Shown here: positions 1-6,181 of the stretch, one piece after another
Layout of the letters: every line of letters begins with the position of its first letter
How positions within the stretch are numbered: the first letter of the stretch is position 1
Origin: Candidatus Falkowbacteria bacterium RIFOXYC2_FULL_48_21
GTDB taxonomy: Bacteria; Patescibacteriota; Patescibacteriia; UBA11705; JABHMO01
Direction: 5' to 3'
Length of the DNA: 9,686 nt
Assembly (NCBI GenBank): GCA_001778275.1
Contig: MFGM01000024.1
Coordinates: forward strand, 1-9,686
Position numbers and translations under genes: made by a program
Notes under the pieces: model-generated
Told to the model about the DNA's origin: nothing
The model's database searches: none
The model's input: only the letters and a program-made list of their open reading frames with translations

Positions 1-3
1 CTT

Positions 4-1275
4 ATGTGGAAAAAACTTGTTCAAATATGGAGTCTGAAAGAGTTACGTAATAAGATCTTGTTTGTTTTGTCCATGCTCGTGGTTTTTCGCGTGGCCGCGC
101 ATATTCCGATTCCCGGCATCAACGTGGAAAACTTGCGAGATTTTTTTAATTCCAACCAGGTGCTTGGCCTGATGAATATTTTTTCCGGCGGCGGCATGCA
201 GAATTTTTCCGTTGTCATGATGGGCGTGGCGCCGTATATTACCTCGTCAATTATTTTTCAATTGCTCGGCATGATTATTCCAAAGATTGAAGAAATGATG
301 AAAGAAGAGGCCGGCCGAAAAAAAATTAATTTTTACACCCGCATCGCAACGGTGCCGCTTGCTATTTTGCAGGCATATGGCATGGTGGTTATCTTGCGGC
401 AATCGGCGCAGCCGATTATTGAAAACTTGGATTGGTTCAATATGTCCGCCATGTTGATTACGGTTACGGCCGGCACGATTTTTCTTATGTGGCTCGGCGA
501 ATTGATTACGGAAAAGAAAGTTGGCAATGGCATTTCTTTGCTCATCTTTGCCGGTATCGTGTCGCGCATTCCGAGCGCCATCCAGGAAGTGATTGTGAAC
601 TTCAATCAGGAACAAGTGATCAATTTGCTGGTTTTTACCTTGATTGCGGTTATAACCATCGCCGGAGTGGTAGTGATTACGGAAGGTCAACGCAACATTC
701 CGGTTTCTTACGCCAAACGTATTCGCGGTATGCGCATGTATGGCGGAACCAACACGCATTTGCCGATTCGCGTCAATACGGCCGGGGTGATTCCGATCAT
801 TTTTGCCATTTCCATTATTTTGTTCCCACCGATGGTGGCACAGTTTTTATTGCGTGCCGACTCGATGCTGATTCGTAATTTTGGCCAAAGCGTGATTTCG
901 CTGTTTCAAAATCAATTTTTTTATGGTGTTACATATTTTTTGTTAGTTTTTGGTTTTACTTATTTTTACACGGCCGTTATTTTTCACCCGCATCAAATCG
1001 CGGAGAACTTGCAAAAGAACGGCGGCTTTATTCCGGGCATTCGTCCGGGAGAACAAACGGCTGGATATTTGCAAAATACCATTAGCCGTATTACATTGAC
1101 CGGCGCGTTGTTTCTGGGGTTGATTGCTGTTATGCCGATGCTGTTTCAAGGCTTTTCCGGTATGCAATCCATGGTAATCGGTGGTACCAGTATCCTCATC
1201 GTTGTCAGTGTGGCGATAGAGACGTTGAAGCAAGTCGAATCACAGCTGACGATGAGAGAATACGAAGGTTTTTAG
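4..1275 (+). CDS. secY: Protein translocase channel subunit SecY
   Basis: SecY is the pore of the SecYEG channel, which moves unfolded proteins across, or into, the cytoplasmic membrane with SecA or the ribosome. The 423-aa protein has the family's usual length and about ten hydrophobic segments. Visible hallmarks are the N-terminal RNKILFVLSMLVVFRVAAHIP segment (residues 15-35, helix 1), the glycine-rich plug stretch near residues 61-66, MGVAPYITSSIIFQLL (73-88), WLGELITEKKVGNGISLL (163-180), the cytoplasmic loop EGQRNIPVSYAKR (227-239), VNTAGVIPIIFA (257-268) and the last cytoplasmic loop HPHQIAENLQKNGGFIPGIR (328-347). The C-terminus ends in the usual EYEGF, without the two or so extra residues many SecY proteins carry. 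Only three bases precede the ATG, so its ribosome site is not visible. It normally ends a ribosomal-protein operon and precedes adk and map, as here. Identification is very secure. Confidence 0.98.
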   Translation: MWKKLVQIWSLKELRNKILFVLSMLVVFRVAAHIPIPGINVENLRDFFNSNQVLGLMNIFSGGGMQNFSVVMMGVAPYITSSIIFQLLGMIIPKIEEMMKEEAGRKKINFYTRIATVPLAILQAYGMVVILRQSAQPIIENLDWFNMSAMLITVTAGTIFLMWLGELITEKKVGNGISLLIFAGIVSRIPSAIQEVIVNFNQEQVINLLVFTLIAVITIAGVVVITEGQRNIPVSYAKRIRGMRMYGGTNTHLPIRVNTAGVIPIIFAISIILFPPMVAQFLLRADSMLIRNFGQSVISLFQNQFFYGVTYFLLVFGFTYFYTAVIFHPHQIAENLQKNGGFIPGIRPGEQTAGYLQNTISRITLTGALFLGLIAVMPMLFQGFSGMQSMVIGGTSILIVVSVAIETLKQVESQLTMREYEGF

Positions 1276-1307
1276 TCTGTTTAGCACACAAGAATTACTT
1301 GAATAAA

Positions 1308-1338
1308 CAAAGGGCTGGAATTTTTCCAGCCTTTTGTT
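1308..1338 (+). terminator. Rho-independent terminator after secY
   Basis: GGCTGGAA (1313-1320) pairs with TTCCAGCC (1324-1331) around a 3-base loop and is followed by TTTTGTT. The stem can be extended outward through a G-T pair and A-T pairs (1308-1312 with 1332-1336). Because both flanks are A/T runs, it could work in both directions. It separates secY from adk-map, so the latter pair probably has its own promoter or depends on read-through. Confidence 0.8.
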
Positions 1339-1350
1339 ATAATTATAACA
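1335..1350. repeat. 16-bp perfect palindrome (possible operator)
   Basis: TGTTATAATTATAACA is a perfect inverted repeat that starts inside the T-run of the secY terminator. It contains TATAAT (1338-1343), a good -10 hexamer, but no convincing -35 lies 16-18 bp upstream. The 8-bp palindrome GTTATAAC recurs at 1403-1410, just before adk. The two could be binding sites of one regulator for adk-map, or simply A/T-rich symmetry. Function is not established. Confidence 0.35.
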
Positions 1351-1431
1351 GGGCGGAATAAGGCAATAGGCTAAGGAAGCCCATCGGTGATTGATTAATA
1401 AAGTTATAACTTGAGACCGAATTCATTATTT

Positions 1432-2091
1432 ATGCGTTTAGTCTTTATTCTAATTGGACCGCCCGGATCTGGCAAGGGTACGCAGGCGGACATGCTGTGT
1501 GAGAAGTTTGGTTTTGTCAGCTATTCCACGGGCGCGATATTCCGCAATGAAATGGCGCGTGGCACTGCGATTGGTCAGCGAATAACCCCGCTTATGGATA
1601 AAGGGTTGTTCGTGCCGGACGATATTGTCATGGAGGCGGTGATCGGCCGGATACAAAAAACGCGACGGAACGTAATTCTTGACGGATTCCCGCGCACCTT
1701 GGTGCAGGCCAAATTATTGGAGCGATTTTTTCAGCTTGCGCCGGGGCGGTTTTTGCCGGTGGCGATTGAGATCGGCCTGCCGATGCGGGAGGTTTATCGG
1801 CGCGTCAGTGGCCGAATGAGTTGCGATAAATGCGGCAAGGTCTATCATGTGAAGTTTCGGCCGCCGCGCTTGACGCAAAGATGCGATAAGTGTCGCCGGC
1901 CACTCAAGTTTCGCAGTGACGCGACGCGCGCCGTGGTGAAAACGAGAATAAAAGTATATCAAAAGGAAACTTGGCCGATTGTTAAGTTTTTTCGGCAAAG
2001 ACCGATTTTTAAGTTTTTTTCTGTTAAAGGCGCGCAGTCAATCGCGGCCGTATCGGCTAGTATTATAAAAATTGTAAAGAAAATAACATAA
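1432..2091 (+). CDS. adk: Adenylate kinase with zinc-type LID
   Basis: Adenylate kinase interconverts ATP plus AMP and two ADP in the cytoplasm. From the ATG at 1432 it is 219 aa. It shows the P-loop GPPGSGKGT (residues 9-17), the AMP-site STG and following Arg (32-38), DGFPRT (84-89), and a LID with four cysteines in two CxxC pairs (C131/C134, C151/C154). This is the structural-zinc version of the LID rather than the H-bonded one in enterobacteria. LID and core arginines are at R128, R161 and R172. The reading frame stays open to a TTG at 1411, adding seven residues, but family N-termini begin just before the hydrophobic strand leading into the P-loop, so the ATG is preferred. No Shine-Dalgarno site is visible before either start. 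The stop overlaps the map start by one base (TAATG), which suggests coupled translation. Confidence 0.96.
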   Translation: MRLVFILIGPPGSGKGTQADMLCEKFGFVSYSTGAIFRNEMARGTAIGQRITPLMDKGLFVPDDIVMEAVIGRIQKTRRNVILDGFPRTLVQAKLLERFFQLAPGRFLPVAIEIGLPMREVYRRVSGRMSCDKCGKVYHVKFRPPRLTQRCDKCRRPLKFRSDATRAVVKTRIKVYQKETWPIVKFFRQRPIFKFFSVKGAQSIAAVSASIIKIVKKIT

Positions 2092-2852
2092 TGGCATTCT
2101 TAAAAAGCCCGGAAGAAATTACCCGGATCAAGGCAGGCGGCAAGATTCTCGCCGAGATTATGCGTGAGCTGAAAGAGCACGCGCGCGTTGGCGTGACCAC
2201 GGCCGATCTGAATAAGCGGGCGGAAGATTTGATCGCCAAGGTTGGCGGTGAGCCGTCATTCAAAGGCTATGGCGATGAAACGCCTTTCCCGGCCGCTTTG
2301 TGCACTTCTGTCAACGAACAGCTGGTCCATGCTATCCCTAGTGATTACGCGTTGAAAAGCGGCGACCTGCTTAGTATTGATATTGGCATGTGTTATCCGG
2401 GAAAAACCGGTTTGTTTACCGACATGGCCATCACTATGCCGATCGGCCGTGTCAGTGCCGAGGCGAGGCGGTTGATGAAGGTAACACAGAGAGCGCTAGC
2501 TATTTGGATCAAACAGGTGAAGCCGGGAGCCGACCTGAATCAAATTGCCAAGCGCGTGCAAGAATACGTGGAAAAAGAAAATTTTTCCGTGGTGCGCGAC
2601 TTGGTCGGACATGGCGTGGGGCACGCAGTGCATGAAGAGCCGGCGATTGCTAATTATTACGTTGAAGGCGCAAGCTTTATTTTAAAGGAGGGAATGGTGC
2701 TCGCCTTCGAGCCCATGGTTAGCGCCGGTGACTGGCGCATAAAAACCGAGGACGATGGCTGGGCGGTGGTGATGCTGGACGGCAGTCTGTGCGCGCACTA
2801 TGAGCATACGGTCATCGTTACGGAGCATGGCTGCGAAATCGCGACAGCTTGA
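2091..2852 (+). CDS. map: Type I methionine aminopeptidase
   Basis: This enzyme removes the initiator methionine from nascent proteins when the second residue is small. The 253-aa length is that of the single-domain bacterial type I enzyme. All five metal ligands of the pita-bread fold can be placed: D97 (in SIDIG), D111 (FTDMA), H174 (GHGVGH), E207 (AFEPM) and E238 (HYEHT). The substrate-site histidines H80 (QLVHAIP) and H181 (HEEP) are also present. The spacing between the two aspartates is 14 residues, slightly longer than in E. coli, because of the MCYPGKTGLFT stretch. The ATG overlaps the adk stop. The usual next genes of this cluster (infA, rpmJ, rpsM) are absent. Instead the TGA stop forms part of the left inverted repeat of the following A+T-rich segment. 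Confidence 0.97.
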   Translation: MAFLKSPEEITRIKAGGKILAEIMRELKEHARVGVTTADLNKRAEDLIAKVGGEPSFKGYGDETPFPAALCTSVNEQLVHAIPSDYALKSGDLLSIDIGMCYPGKTGLFTDMAITMPIGRVSAEARRLMKVTQRALAIWIKQVKPGADLNQIAKRVQEYVEKENFSVVRDLVGHGVGHAVHEEPAIANYYVEGASFILKEGMVLAFEPMVSAGDWRIKTEDDGWAVVMLDGSLCAHYEHTVIVTEHGCEIATA

Positions 2853-2887
2853 AGAAAGTTAATAAGAGTTAATGAAGGTTAGTTGAT
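2850..2887 (+). repeat. Left inverted repeat of the two-gene segment
   Basis: Starting in the map stop codon, TGAAGAAAGTTAAT (2850-2863) is an exact inverted match to 3989-4002. It runs into three 10-bp units starting with GTTA (2858-2867, 2868-2877, 2878-2887), and the third ends in GTTGAT. The opposite end of the segment has the same plan in inverted orientation: the 14-bp end, three GTTAAT units, then GTTGAT. The shared architecture and the exact 14-bp match make coincidence unlikely. Confidence 0.7.
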
Positions 2888-2919
2888 AGTCAGGCAAAAA
2901 AATCTAGAAGAATTGCTCT

Positions 2920-3336
2920 ATGAAAGAAAAATTGAAAAATTTACCTTCAATTGATAGTAGAATACCCGACACTGACTTTGATTTACGAGTATTTACGCAA
3001 TCTCAACAAATTCAACAACGCCCAGGTGAGTCCTTTGAAACATTACATGAGCGATTACGGCCATATATTCGAAATAGGTTTGCTGTCATAGAAAAACCGA
3101 CCATGATCAAGACTTTTAGCTGGTATACGTTTGACGCCTCCTCGATACTTGGTGAAAACGCCGTGGTCGTTTCAACATCAACGTGCAAACATGAAACACC
3201 GTTATGGCTGTTTGTCGGAATAAGAAACCCAAATTTTCAAAAGGAACTACCCAATCATAACTTTGAATATATTATTTATCCACTAAATAGGAAGATTTCT
3301 GATGAAGAAAAAGATCATATCTACGATGCAATGTAA
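2920..3336 (+). CDS. Hypothetical protein, first gene of the cassette
   Basis: I do not recognise this 138-aa protein. It is soluble, with no signal peptide or membrane segment. The first 50 residues are polar and probably helical (FETLHERLRPYIRNRF). The middle, residues 60-120, reads as alternating beta strands (TMIKTFSWYTF, NAVVVSTSTC, PLWLFVGIRN, FEYIIYPL). The C-terminus is a short acidic helix (SDEEKDHIYDAM). The single Cys-Lys-His (CKHE, near residues 89-92) is not enough for a metal-site claim. The ATG has no convincing Shine-Dalgarno site. The second cassette gene starts 39 bases after its stop in the same direction, so the two are probably co-transcribed. Codon use is A/T-rich compared with map and ruvX. 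It is a real gene by length, start and composition, but its function is unknown. Confidence 0.65.
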   Translation: MKEKLKNLPSIDSRIPDTDFDLRVFTQSQQIQQRPGESFETLHERLRPYIRNRFAVIEKPTMIKTFSWYTFDASSILGENAVVVSTSTCKHETPLWLFVGIRNPNFQKELPNHNFEYIIYPLNRKISDEEKDHIYDAM

Positions 3337-3375
3337 ACCTAATTGTTGGCGACTTATTCAACTACCTAAACCATT

Positions 3376-3933
3376 ATGAAAGAACAAAAACCACCAAACA
3401 ACCTCGTTTCACTAGAGGAATACCGTAAGAAAAAAGAAGCGCTTGTTGTGGAGGTTGATGGTGCGATAAAGGCTGGTTTATCAAGCATTGGTTCCAGTCC
3501 GGAGTCAGAATTCAAATTTTTATCAGAAATTTATTCGAGCTTATTACAAACATTTGCGAGGAAATTTGCCGGATTGGACAACTTCGACCTTGGTTCAAAA
3601 AATTACGATAGCAAAGAATCATCCATGTTTCTCACTTTCGGCTTTACCGGGAAAAAGTTTGCTGATTTTTTGGACTTTTTAGAGAAACGCTTCTATTTGA
3701 CACCAAAAGTTTTGAAAGGAAAAATGACTGTTTATCTTGGCGAACACGACCATTTCTTAGATTCTCCAGCGGCAAGAATCAGTGCTCAAGGATTCGAACG
3801 GATAAATGATTCGCGAAATGTCCCCATCCACGAAGAAGATTCCTTAAACTACCAGGAAGGAGAATTTGAAAAACTTAAAGATATTGGCCTGCAATTACGC
3901 GCCAAACTAAGAGAGCTGGTTGAAGTTGAATAA
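3376..3933 (+). CDS. Hypothetical protein, second gene of the cassette
   Basis: This 185-aa protein is not recognised. It is hydrophilic and cytoplasmic in character. The N-terminus is disordered and charged (MKEQKPPNNLVSLEEYRKKKE), followed by a helical stretch near residues 43-65 (EFKFLSEIYSSLLQTFARKFAG) and a central part with FLTFGFTGKKFADFLDFLEKRF (85-106). Next comes a likely beta hairpin (KGKMTVYLGEHDHFLDSP) with the motif EHDHF, and a C-terminal charged helix (GEFEKLKDIGLQLRAKLRELVEVE) that could be a coiled coil. The EHDH cluster might bind metal, but this is speculation. It shares direction and A/T-rich codon use with the preceding gene and ends 25 bases before the right inverted repeat. 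No Shine-Dalgarno site is seen before the ATG. The two could act together, for example as a two-component accessory or defence-like pair, but nothing in the sequence shows this. Confidence 0.65.
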   Translation: MKEQKPPNNLVSLEEYRKKKEALVVEVDGAIKAGLSSIGSSPESEFKFLSEIYSSLLQTFARKFAGLDNFDLGSKNYDSKESSMFLTFGFTGKKFADFLDFLEKRFYLTPKVLKGKMTVYLGEHDHFLDSPAARISAQGFERINDSRNVPIHEEDSLNYQEGEFEKLKDIGLQLRAKLRELVEVE

Positions 3934-3958
3934 ATTATCGGATTTTTGTGATCGTAAA

Positions 3959-4002
3959 ATCAACATTAACTAGCTGTTATTAACTTCAATTAACTTTCTT
4001 CA
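3959..4002 (-). repeat. Right inverted repeat of the two-gene segment
   Basis: On the minus strand this reads TGAAGAAAGTTAAT followed by two further GTTAAT units and GTTGAT, mirroring 2850-2887. The first 14 bases are identical to the left end; the rest is similar in plan, but the spacing of the later units differs (10, 14 and 12 bp). A short hairpin, TCACAC/GTGTGA (4000-4005 with 4014-4019), abuts it on the outside. Confidence 0.7.
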
Positions 4003-4029
4003 CACCTGTCTTTGTGTGATACATGATAT

Positions 4030-4431
4030 ATGAATTATTTGGGAATCGACTGGGGTCTCAAAAAAATCGGGTTGGCCATCGGCGACGACGAAGTGAAAGT
4101 GGCCAGTCCTTTTGGCGTTTTGAAGATAGAGAGAGGAAGCGAATTGAGAGAATTGAGCGAATTGAAGCGAATTGTTACGGAAAATGAGGTGCAGAAAATT
4201 ATCATAGGTCGGCCGGTGAGTTTGGGCGGTGACGTGGCGATGAAGCAGGCTTGGCAAACATTTGTCGACGCGATCAGCGGCCTCGGCGCGGCGGTGGAGT
4301 TTGAAGACGAAAGAATGAGTACCAAAATGGCCCAAAAGCTCAAGCGAGATTTTTCCTTTGCGAAGAAAAAACAAGGCGACGACGATGTGGCCGCGGCGAT
4401 TATTTTGCAATCATATTTTGATCGGCTTTGA
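4030..4431 (+). CDS. ruvX: RuvX/YqgF-family RNase H-fold nuclease
   Basis: RuvX (YqgF) is a small RNase H-fold nuclease, described in different bacteria as a Holliday-junction resolvase and as the factor for 5' pre-16S rRNA maturation. The 133-aa protein matches the family length. Conserved blocks are the first strand LGIDWGLKKIGLAIGD (residues 4-19, catalytic D7), IIIGRPVSLGG (57-67), FEDERMST (91-98, acidic E92/D93/E94) and the final helix DDDVAAAIILQSYFD (117-131), which supplies the last catalytic aspartate. The ATG at 4030 leaves almost no N-terminal extension before the first strand, as is normal. No Shine-Dalgarno site precedes it. recO begins two bases after its stop, so the two form an operon. 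Upstream it abuts the right inverted repeat of the cassette; a promoter is not obvious. Confidence 0.93.
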   Translation: MNYLGIDWGLKKIGLAIGDDEVKVASPFGVLKIERGSELRELSELKRIVTENEVQKIIIGRPVSLGGDVAMKQAWQTFVDAISGLGAAVEFEDERMSTKMAQKLKRDFSFAKKKQGDDDVAAAIILQSYFDRL

Positions 4432-4433
4432 AT

Positions 4434-5057
4434 ATGGACAAGTTTTACAAAACAGTGGGAATCGTTTTGAAAAAAAGAAATTGGCGGGAAGATGACCTGC
4501 TTTTTTCAATTTTTACGGAAAACTTCGGCCGAGTGGAAGCGCTAGCCGTTGGCGCCCGTAAGATCAAAAGTAAGCTGGCCGGGCATTTGGCCGCGCCGGG
4601 AATCATTGACTTTATTTTTGTTGCCGGCCGGCTGCAAAAAAGAATCACGCACGCTTGTGTGCGGTGTTTTTGGCCGATGCGAGATGAAATCGATTATCAG
4701 TTTTGGAATTGTTTTACCGAACTTTTGGATAAGTTTTCGCATGAAGAAAAAGATGAACGATTGTGGCGATTGGCGATACGATTTTTTGAGCGTATAGCAA
4801 ACGTGGACGGAGTCGGATCAAAAAAATTGTTTTTAAATTTGTTTATAATCAAAATGTTGGCGGTGCTTGGTTATGATATTTTGAAGGCAAAGAAAAGTGA
4901 AAAATTAACCGGTGTTTTTTTGAAATTAAGTCGTGTGCCAGCGCACGCCAGCGTGAAAATCACCTCGAACGAAAATGATTACTTGTTTCAAGCGTTGCGC
5001 AAGTACTTGCTTTTTGTCGGAGAGCGGCCGATAAAAAGCTTGGAGTATATATGCTAA
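4434..5057 (+). CDS. recO: DNA repair protein RecO
   Basis: RecO loads RecA onto SSB-coated single-stranded DNA together with RecR (RecF pathway) and anneals complementary strands. From the ATG at 4434 it is 207 aa, shorter than the roughly 240 aa of many RecO proteins. The N-terminal OB fold is clear: YKTVGIVLKKRNWREDDLL, FTENFGRVEALAVGARKIKSKLAGHL (to residue 52). It is followed by an all-helical domain ending in the usual basic-hydrophobic tail (ERPIKSLEYIC). The four-cysteine zinc site found in many RecO proteins (CxxC...CxxC in the C-terminal part) is absent. The frame also allows a TTG at 4428 overlapping the ruvX stop, but ATG two bases after that stop fits the family start better. There is no visible Shine-Dalgarno site; initiation is probably coupled to ruvX translation. 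Confidence 0.88.
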   Translation: MDKFYKTVGIVLKKRNWREDDLLFSIFTENFGRVEALAVGARKIKSKLAGHLAAPGIIDFIFVAGRLQKRITHACVRCFWPMRDEIDYQFWNCFTELLDKFSHEEKDERLWRLAIRFFERIANVDGVGSKKLFLNLFIIKMLAVLGYDILKAKKSEKLTGVFLKLSRVPAHASVKITSNENDYLFQALRKYLLFVGERPIKSLEYIC

Positions 5058-5081
5058 ATTAGCGTTGTTTTACGTTGAATA

Positions 5082-5110
5082 TTGACAAATTCTCATTATT
5101 ATACTATAGT
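5082..5110 (+). promoter_or_regulatory. Sigma-70-type promoter for the acidic lipoprotein gene
   Basis: TTGACA (5082-5087), a 17-bp spacer and TATAGT (5105-5110) form a near-consensus promoter 37 bases before the start codon. A second -10-like TATACT at 5100-5105 would need a 12-bp spacer and is disfavoured. It lies just after the recO stop, so the lipoprotein gene is transcribed independently. Confidence 0.8.
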
Positions 5111-5147
5111 CTTTTGTTGATTGTTCATTTAAACTGATGAGGTATAC

Positions 5148-5963
5148 ATGAAAGAATCGGTGGTTTTTTTCGCCTTGACGGTATTGACGCTCGGCTGTTT
5201 GAATACGCCAGAAATGTGGAAGCCGCCGGATGGTTTGTCAGAAGTTGATGGCGCTGACTTGTCCGCCGAAACGGAAGCGACTGATGATAGTCGTTTGGAT
5301 GAAAAGACGGATGAGAGCAAGGACGCGGTTGATGCTGTTGAAGATCAAGGCGTTGATGTCGCGGATACTGACGTTGACGGCGAATTGGGCGCGGATAGTG
5401 TTGATCAGCTCGCGGATGAAGGTACGGATGACCACGCAGATGAACAACCGGATAAGCCGGATGTAATTGACGCGGCTGATGAGGGCGCGTTGGATGTCGA
5501 TGACGTTGATCAAACGGACGCGCCGGACGTTCCGGGCTGTCCGCCCGGATACAAATGGGACGCGGAAACGGAAAAGTGCATTTCCTTTTGTCCGGCCGAT
5601 CAGTATTATGAGCCGGCGATCGGGAAGTGCTTGTATTATCCGCTTTACGATTTGACGGGCGAGTGGAAGCTTAGCGTGCTTGATTCGGACACGATGAACT
5701 TCACTGTCTACGATTTGCAGTTGGATCAGACGGTGTCGTATTTGCTCGGAATTCTCGAGTTGAGCGTGCCTTTGGAAATGGCGGAGTGCTCCGGCACGAT
5801 GCAAACGAAGAAACTTGTTCTCACCTGCGATAATGAATTGTATTCATTGCTGTTAAGCTCCGGCACGGTGGAAGAAGACGGTTCATTCTCCGGGTTTTAC
5901 ACGTACAATTACAAGGACGGCGCGGTGAAAAGCGGGCCGTTCAACATCGACGAGCAACCATAA
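5148..5963 (+). CDS. Secreted lipoprotein with acidic linker and Cys repeats
   Basis: This 271-aa protein starts with a short signal peptide ending in the lipobox LTLGC (C17), so it should be lipidated and anchored on the outer face of the membrane. Residues about 28-128 are a low-complexity linker made almost entirely of Asp, Glu, Ala, Val and Thr, strongly negatively charged. Two 14-residue Cys-bounded repeats follow (C131-C144 and C148-C161; pattern C-P-x4-aromatic-x5-K-C), probably two disulfide loops. The C-terminal region (residues 168-266) is predicted to be a beta-rich domain starting LTGEWKL, with another cysteine pair (C214, C227). The ATG is preceded by GATGAGG (5136-5142). Promoter and terminator flank it, so it is monocistronic. 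No enzymatic motif is seen. A surface stalk with a binding head, or a calcium-binding linker, are possible roles. Confidence 0.85.
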   Translation: MKESVVFFALTVLTLGCLNTPEMWKPPDGLSEVDGADLSAETEATDDSRLDEKTDESKDAVDAVEDQGVDVADTDVDGELGADSVDQLADEGTDDHADEQPDKPDVIDAADEGALDVDDVDQTDAPDVPGCPPGYKWDAETEKCISFCPADQYYEPAIGKCLYYPLYDLTGEWKLSVLDSDTMNFTVYDLQLDQTVSYLLGILELSVPLEMAECSGTMQTKKLVLTCDNELYSLLLSSGTVEEDGSFSGFYTYNYKDGAVKSGPFNIDEQP

Positions 5964-5970
5964 CAACATG

Positions 5971-5992
5971 AGGGGCGATGAGCCCCTTTTTT
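5971..5992 (+). terminator. Rho-independent terminator after the acidic lipoprotein gene
   Basis: GGGGC (5972-5976) and GCCCC (5982-5986) form a stem around a 5-base loop, followed by TTTTTT. The stop codon lies 8 bases upstream. It ends the single-gene transcript that begins near 5117. Confidence 0.9.
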
Positions 5993-6008
5993 CTTTGGAA
6001 ATAATTTA

Positions 6009-6040
6009 AGCATAGAAGCATAGAAACAATAAAACAATTA
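6009..6040. repeat. 8-bp periodic A-rich array
   Basis: Four consecutive 8-bp units are present: AGCATAGA twice (identical), then AACAATAA and AACAATTA, which are related to each other. It sits in the gap between convergent transcription units, in otherwise featureless A/T-rich DNA. Confidence 0.55.
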
Positions 6041-6066
6041 GCAATACGGTTTTTGCCTTTTTGAAT

Positions 6067-6124
6067 TAATAATTCGGATTAACTCTGCGCCTGTTCTAAC
6101 TTTGTTTGTGTAATAATTCGGATT
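6067..6124. repeat. 14-bp direct repeat pair
   Basis: TAATAATTCGGATT occurs at 6067-6080 and again at 6111-6124, 44 bp apart start to start. No plus-strand gene follows, so regulation of a downstream gene is not obvious. The pair could be a remnant of a small duplication or insertion, or a protein-binding pair in the terminator region of the minus-strand gene. Confidence 0.55.
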
Positions 6125-6129
6125 TAATT

Positions 6130-6161
6130 AAAAAAAAGAGGCCAGCGCGAGGGCTGGCCTT
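6130..6161 (-). terminator. Terminator of the minus-strand 397-aa gene
   Basis: GGCCAGC (6140-6146) pairs with GCTGGCC (6153-6159) across a 6-base loop. On the minus strand the stem is followed by eight T residues (complement of 6130-6137), about 20 bases after the gene's stop. On the plus strand it is followed by TTCTTTT and may also stop leftover plus-strand transcripts. Confidence 0.88.
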
Positions 6162-6181
6162 CTTTTCGTGAAAGATCAAAT

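Larger units (their letters stand above)
2850..4002. mobile_element. Putative inverted-repeat-bounded gene cassette, no transposase
   Basis: About 1.15 kb bounded by imperfect inverted repeats (2850-2887 and 3959-4002) contains two genes of unknown function and nothing else. Base composition and codon choice inside are more A/T-rich than in map before it or ruvX after it. No transposase, integrase or recombinase is encoded, and I see no clear target-site duplication at the outer edges. It may be a non-autonomous transposon-like cassette moved by an enzyme elsewhere, or two copies of a genome-wide intergenic repeat that recombined around the genes. Without it, map would be followed closely by ruvX. 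Confidence 0.4.

Noticed and set aside
247..759. Minus-strand 170-aa ORF inside secY
   Set aside because: His/Asn-rich shadow of a clear SecY coding frame.
1411..1431. TTG start for adk adding seven residues
   Set aside because: No ribosome site and the extra residues are outside the family's normal N-terminus.
4428..4433. TTG start for recO inside the ruvX stop
   Set aside because: ATG at 4434 fits the family start and is two bases after the ruvX stop.
5238..5804. Minus-strand 188-aa ORF inside the acidic lipoprotein gene
   Set aside because: Its Ile/Arg-rich protein is the complement of the GAT/GTT-rich acidic linker; it lacks a start signal and overlaps a gene with promoter, ribosome site and terminator.
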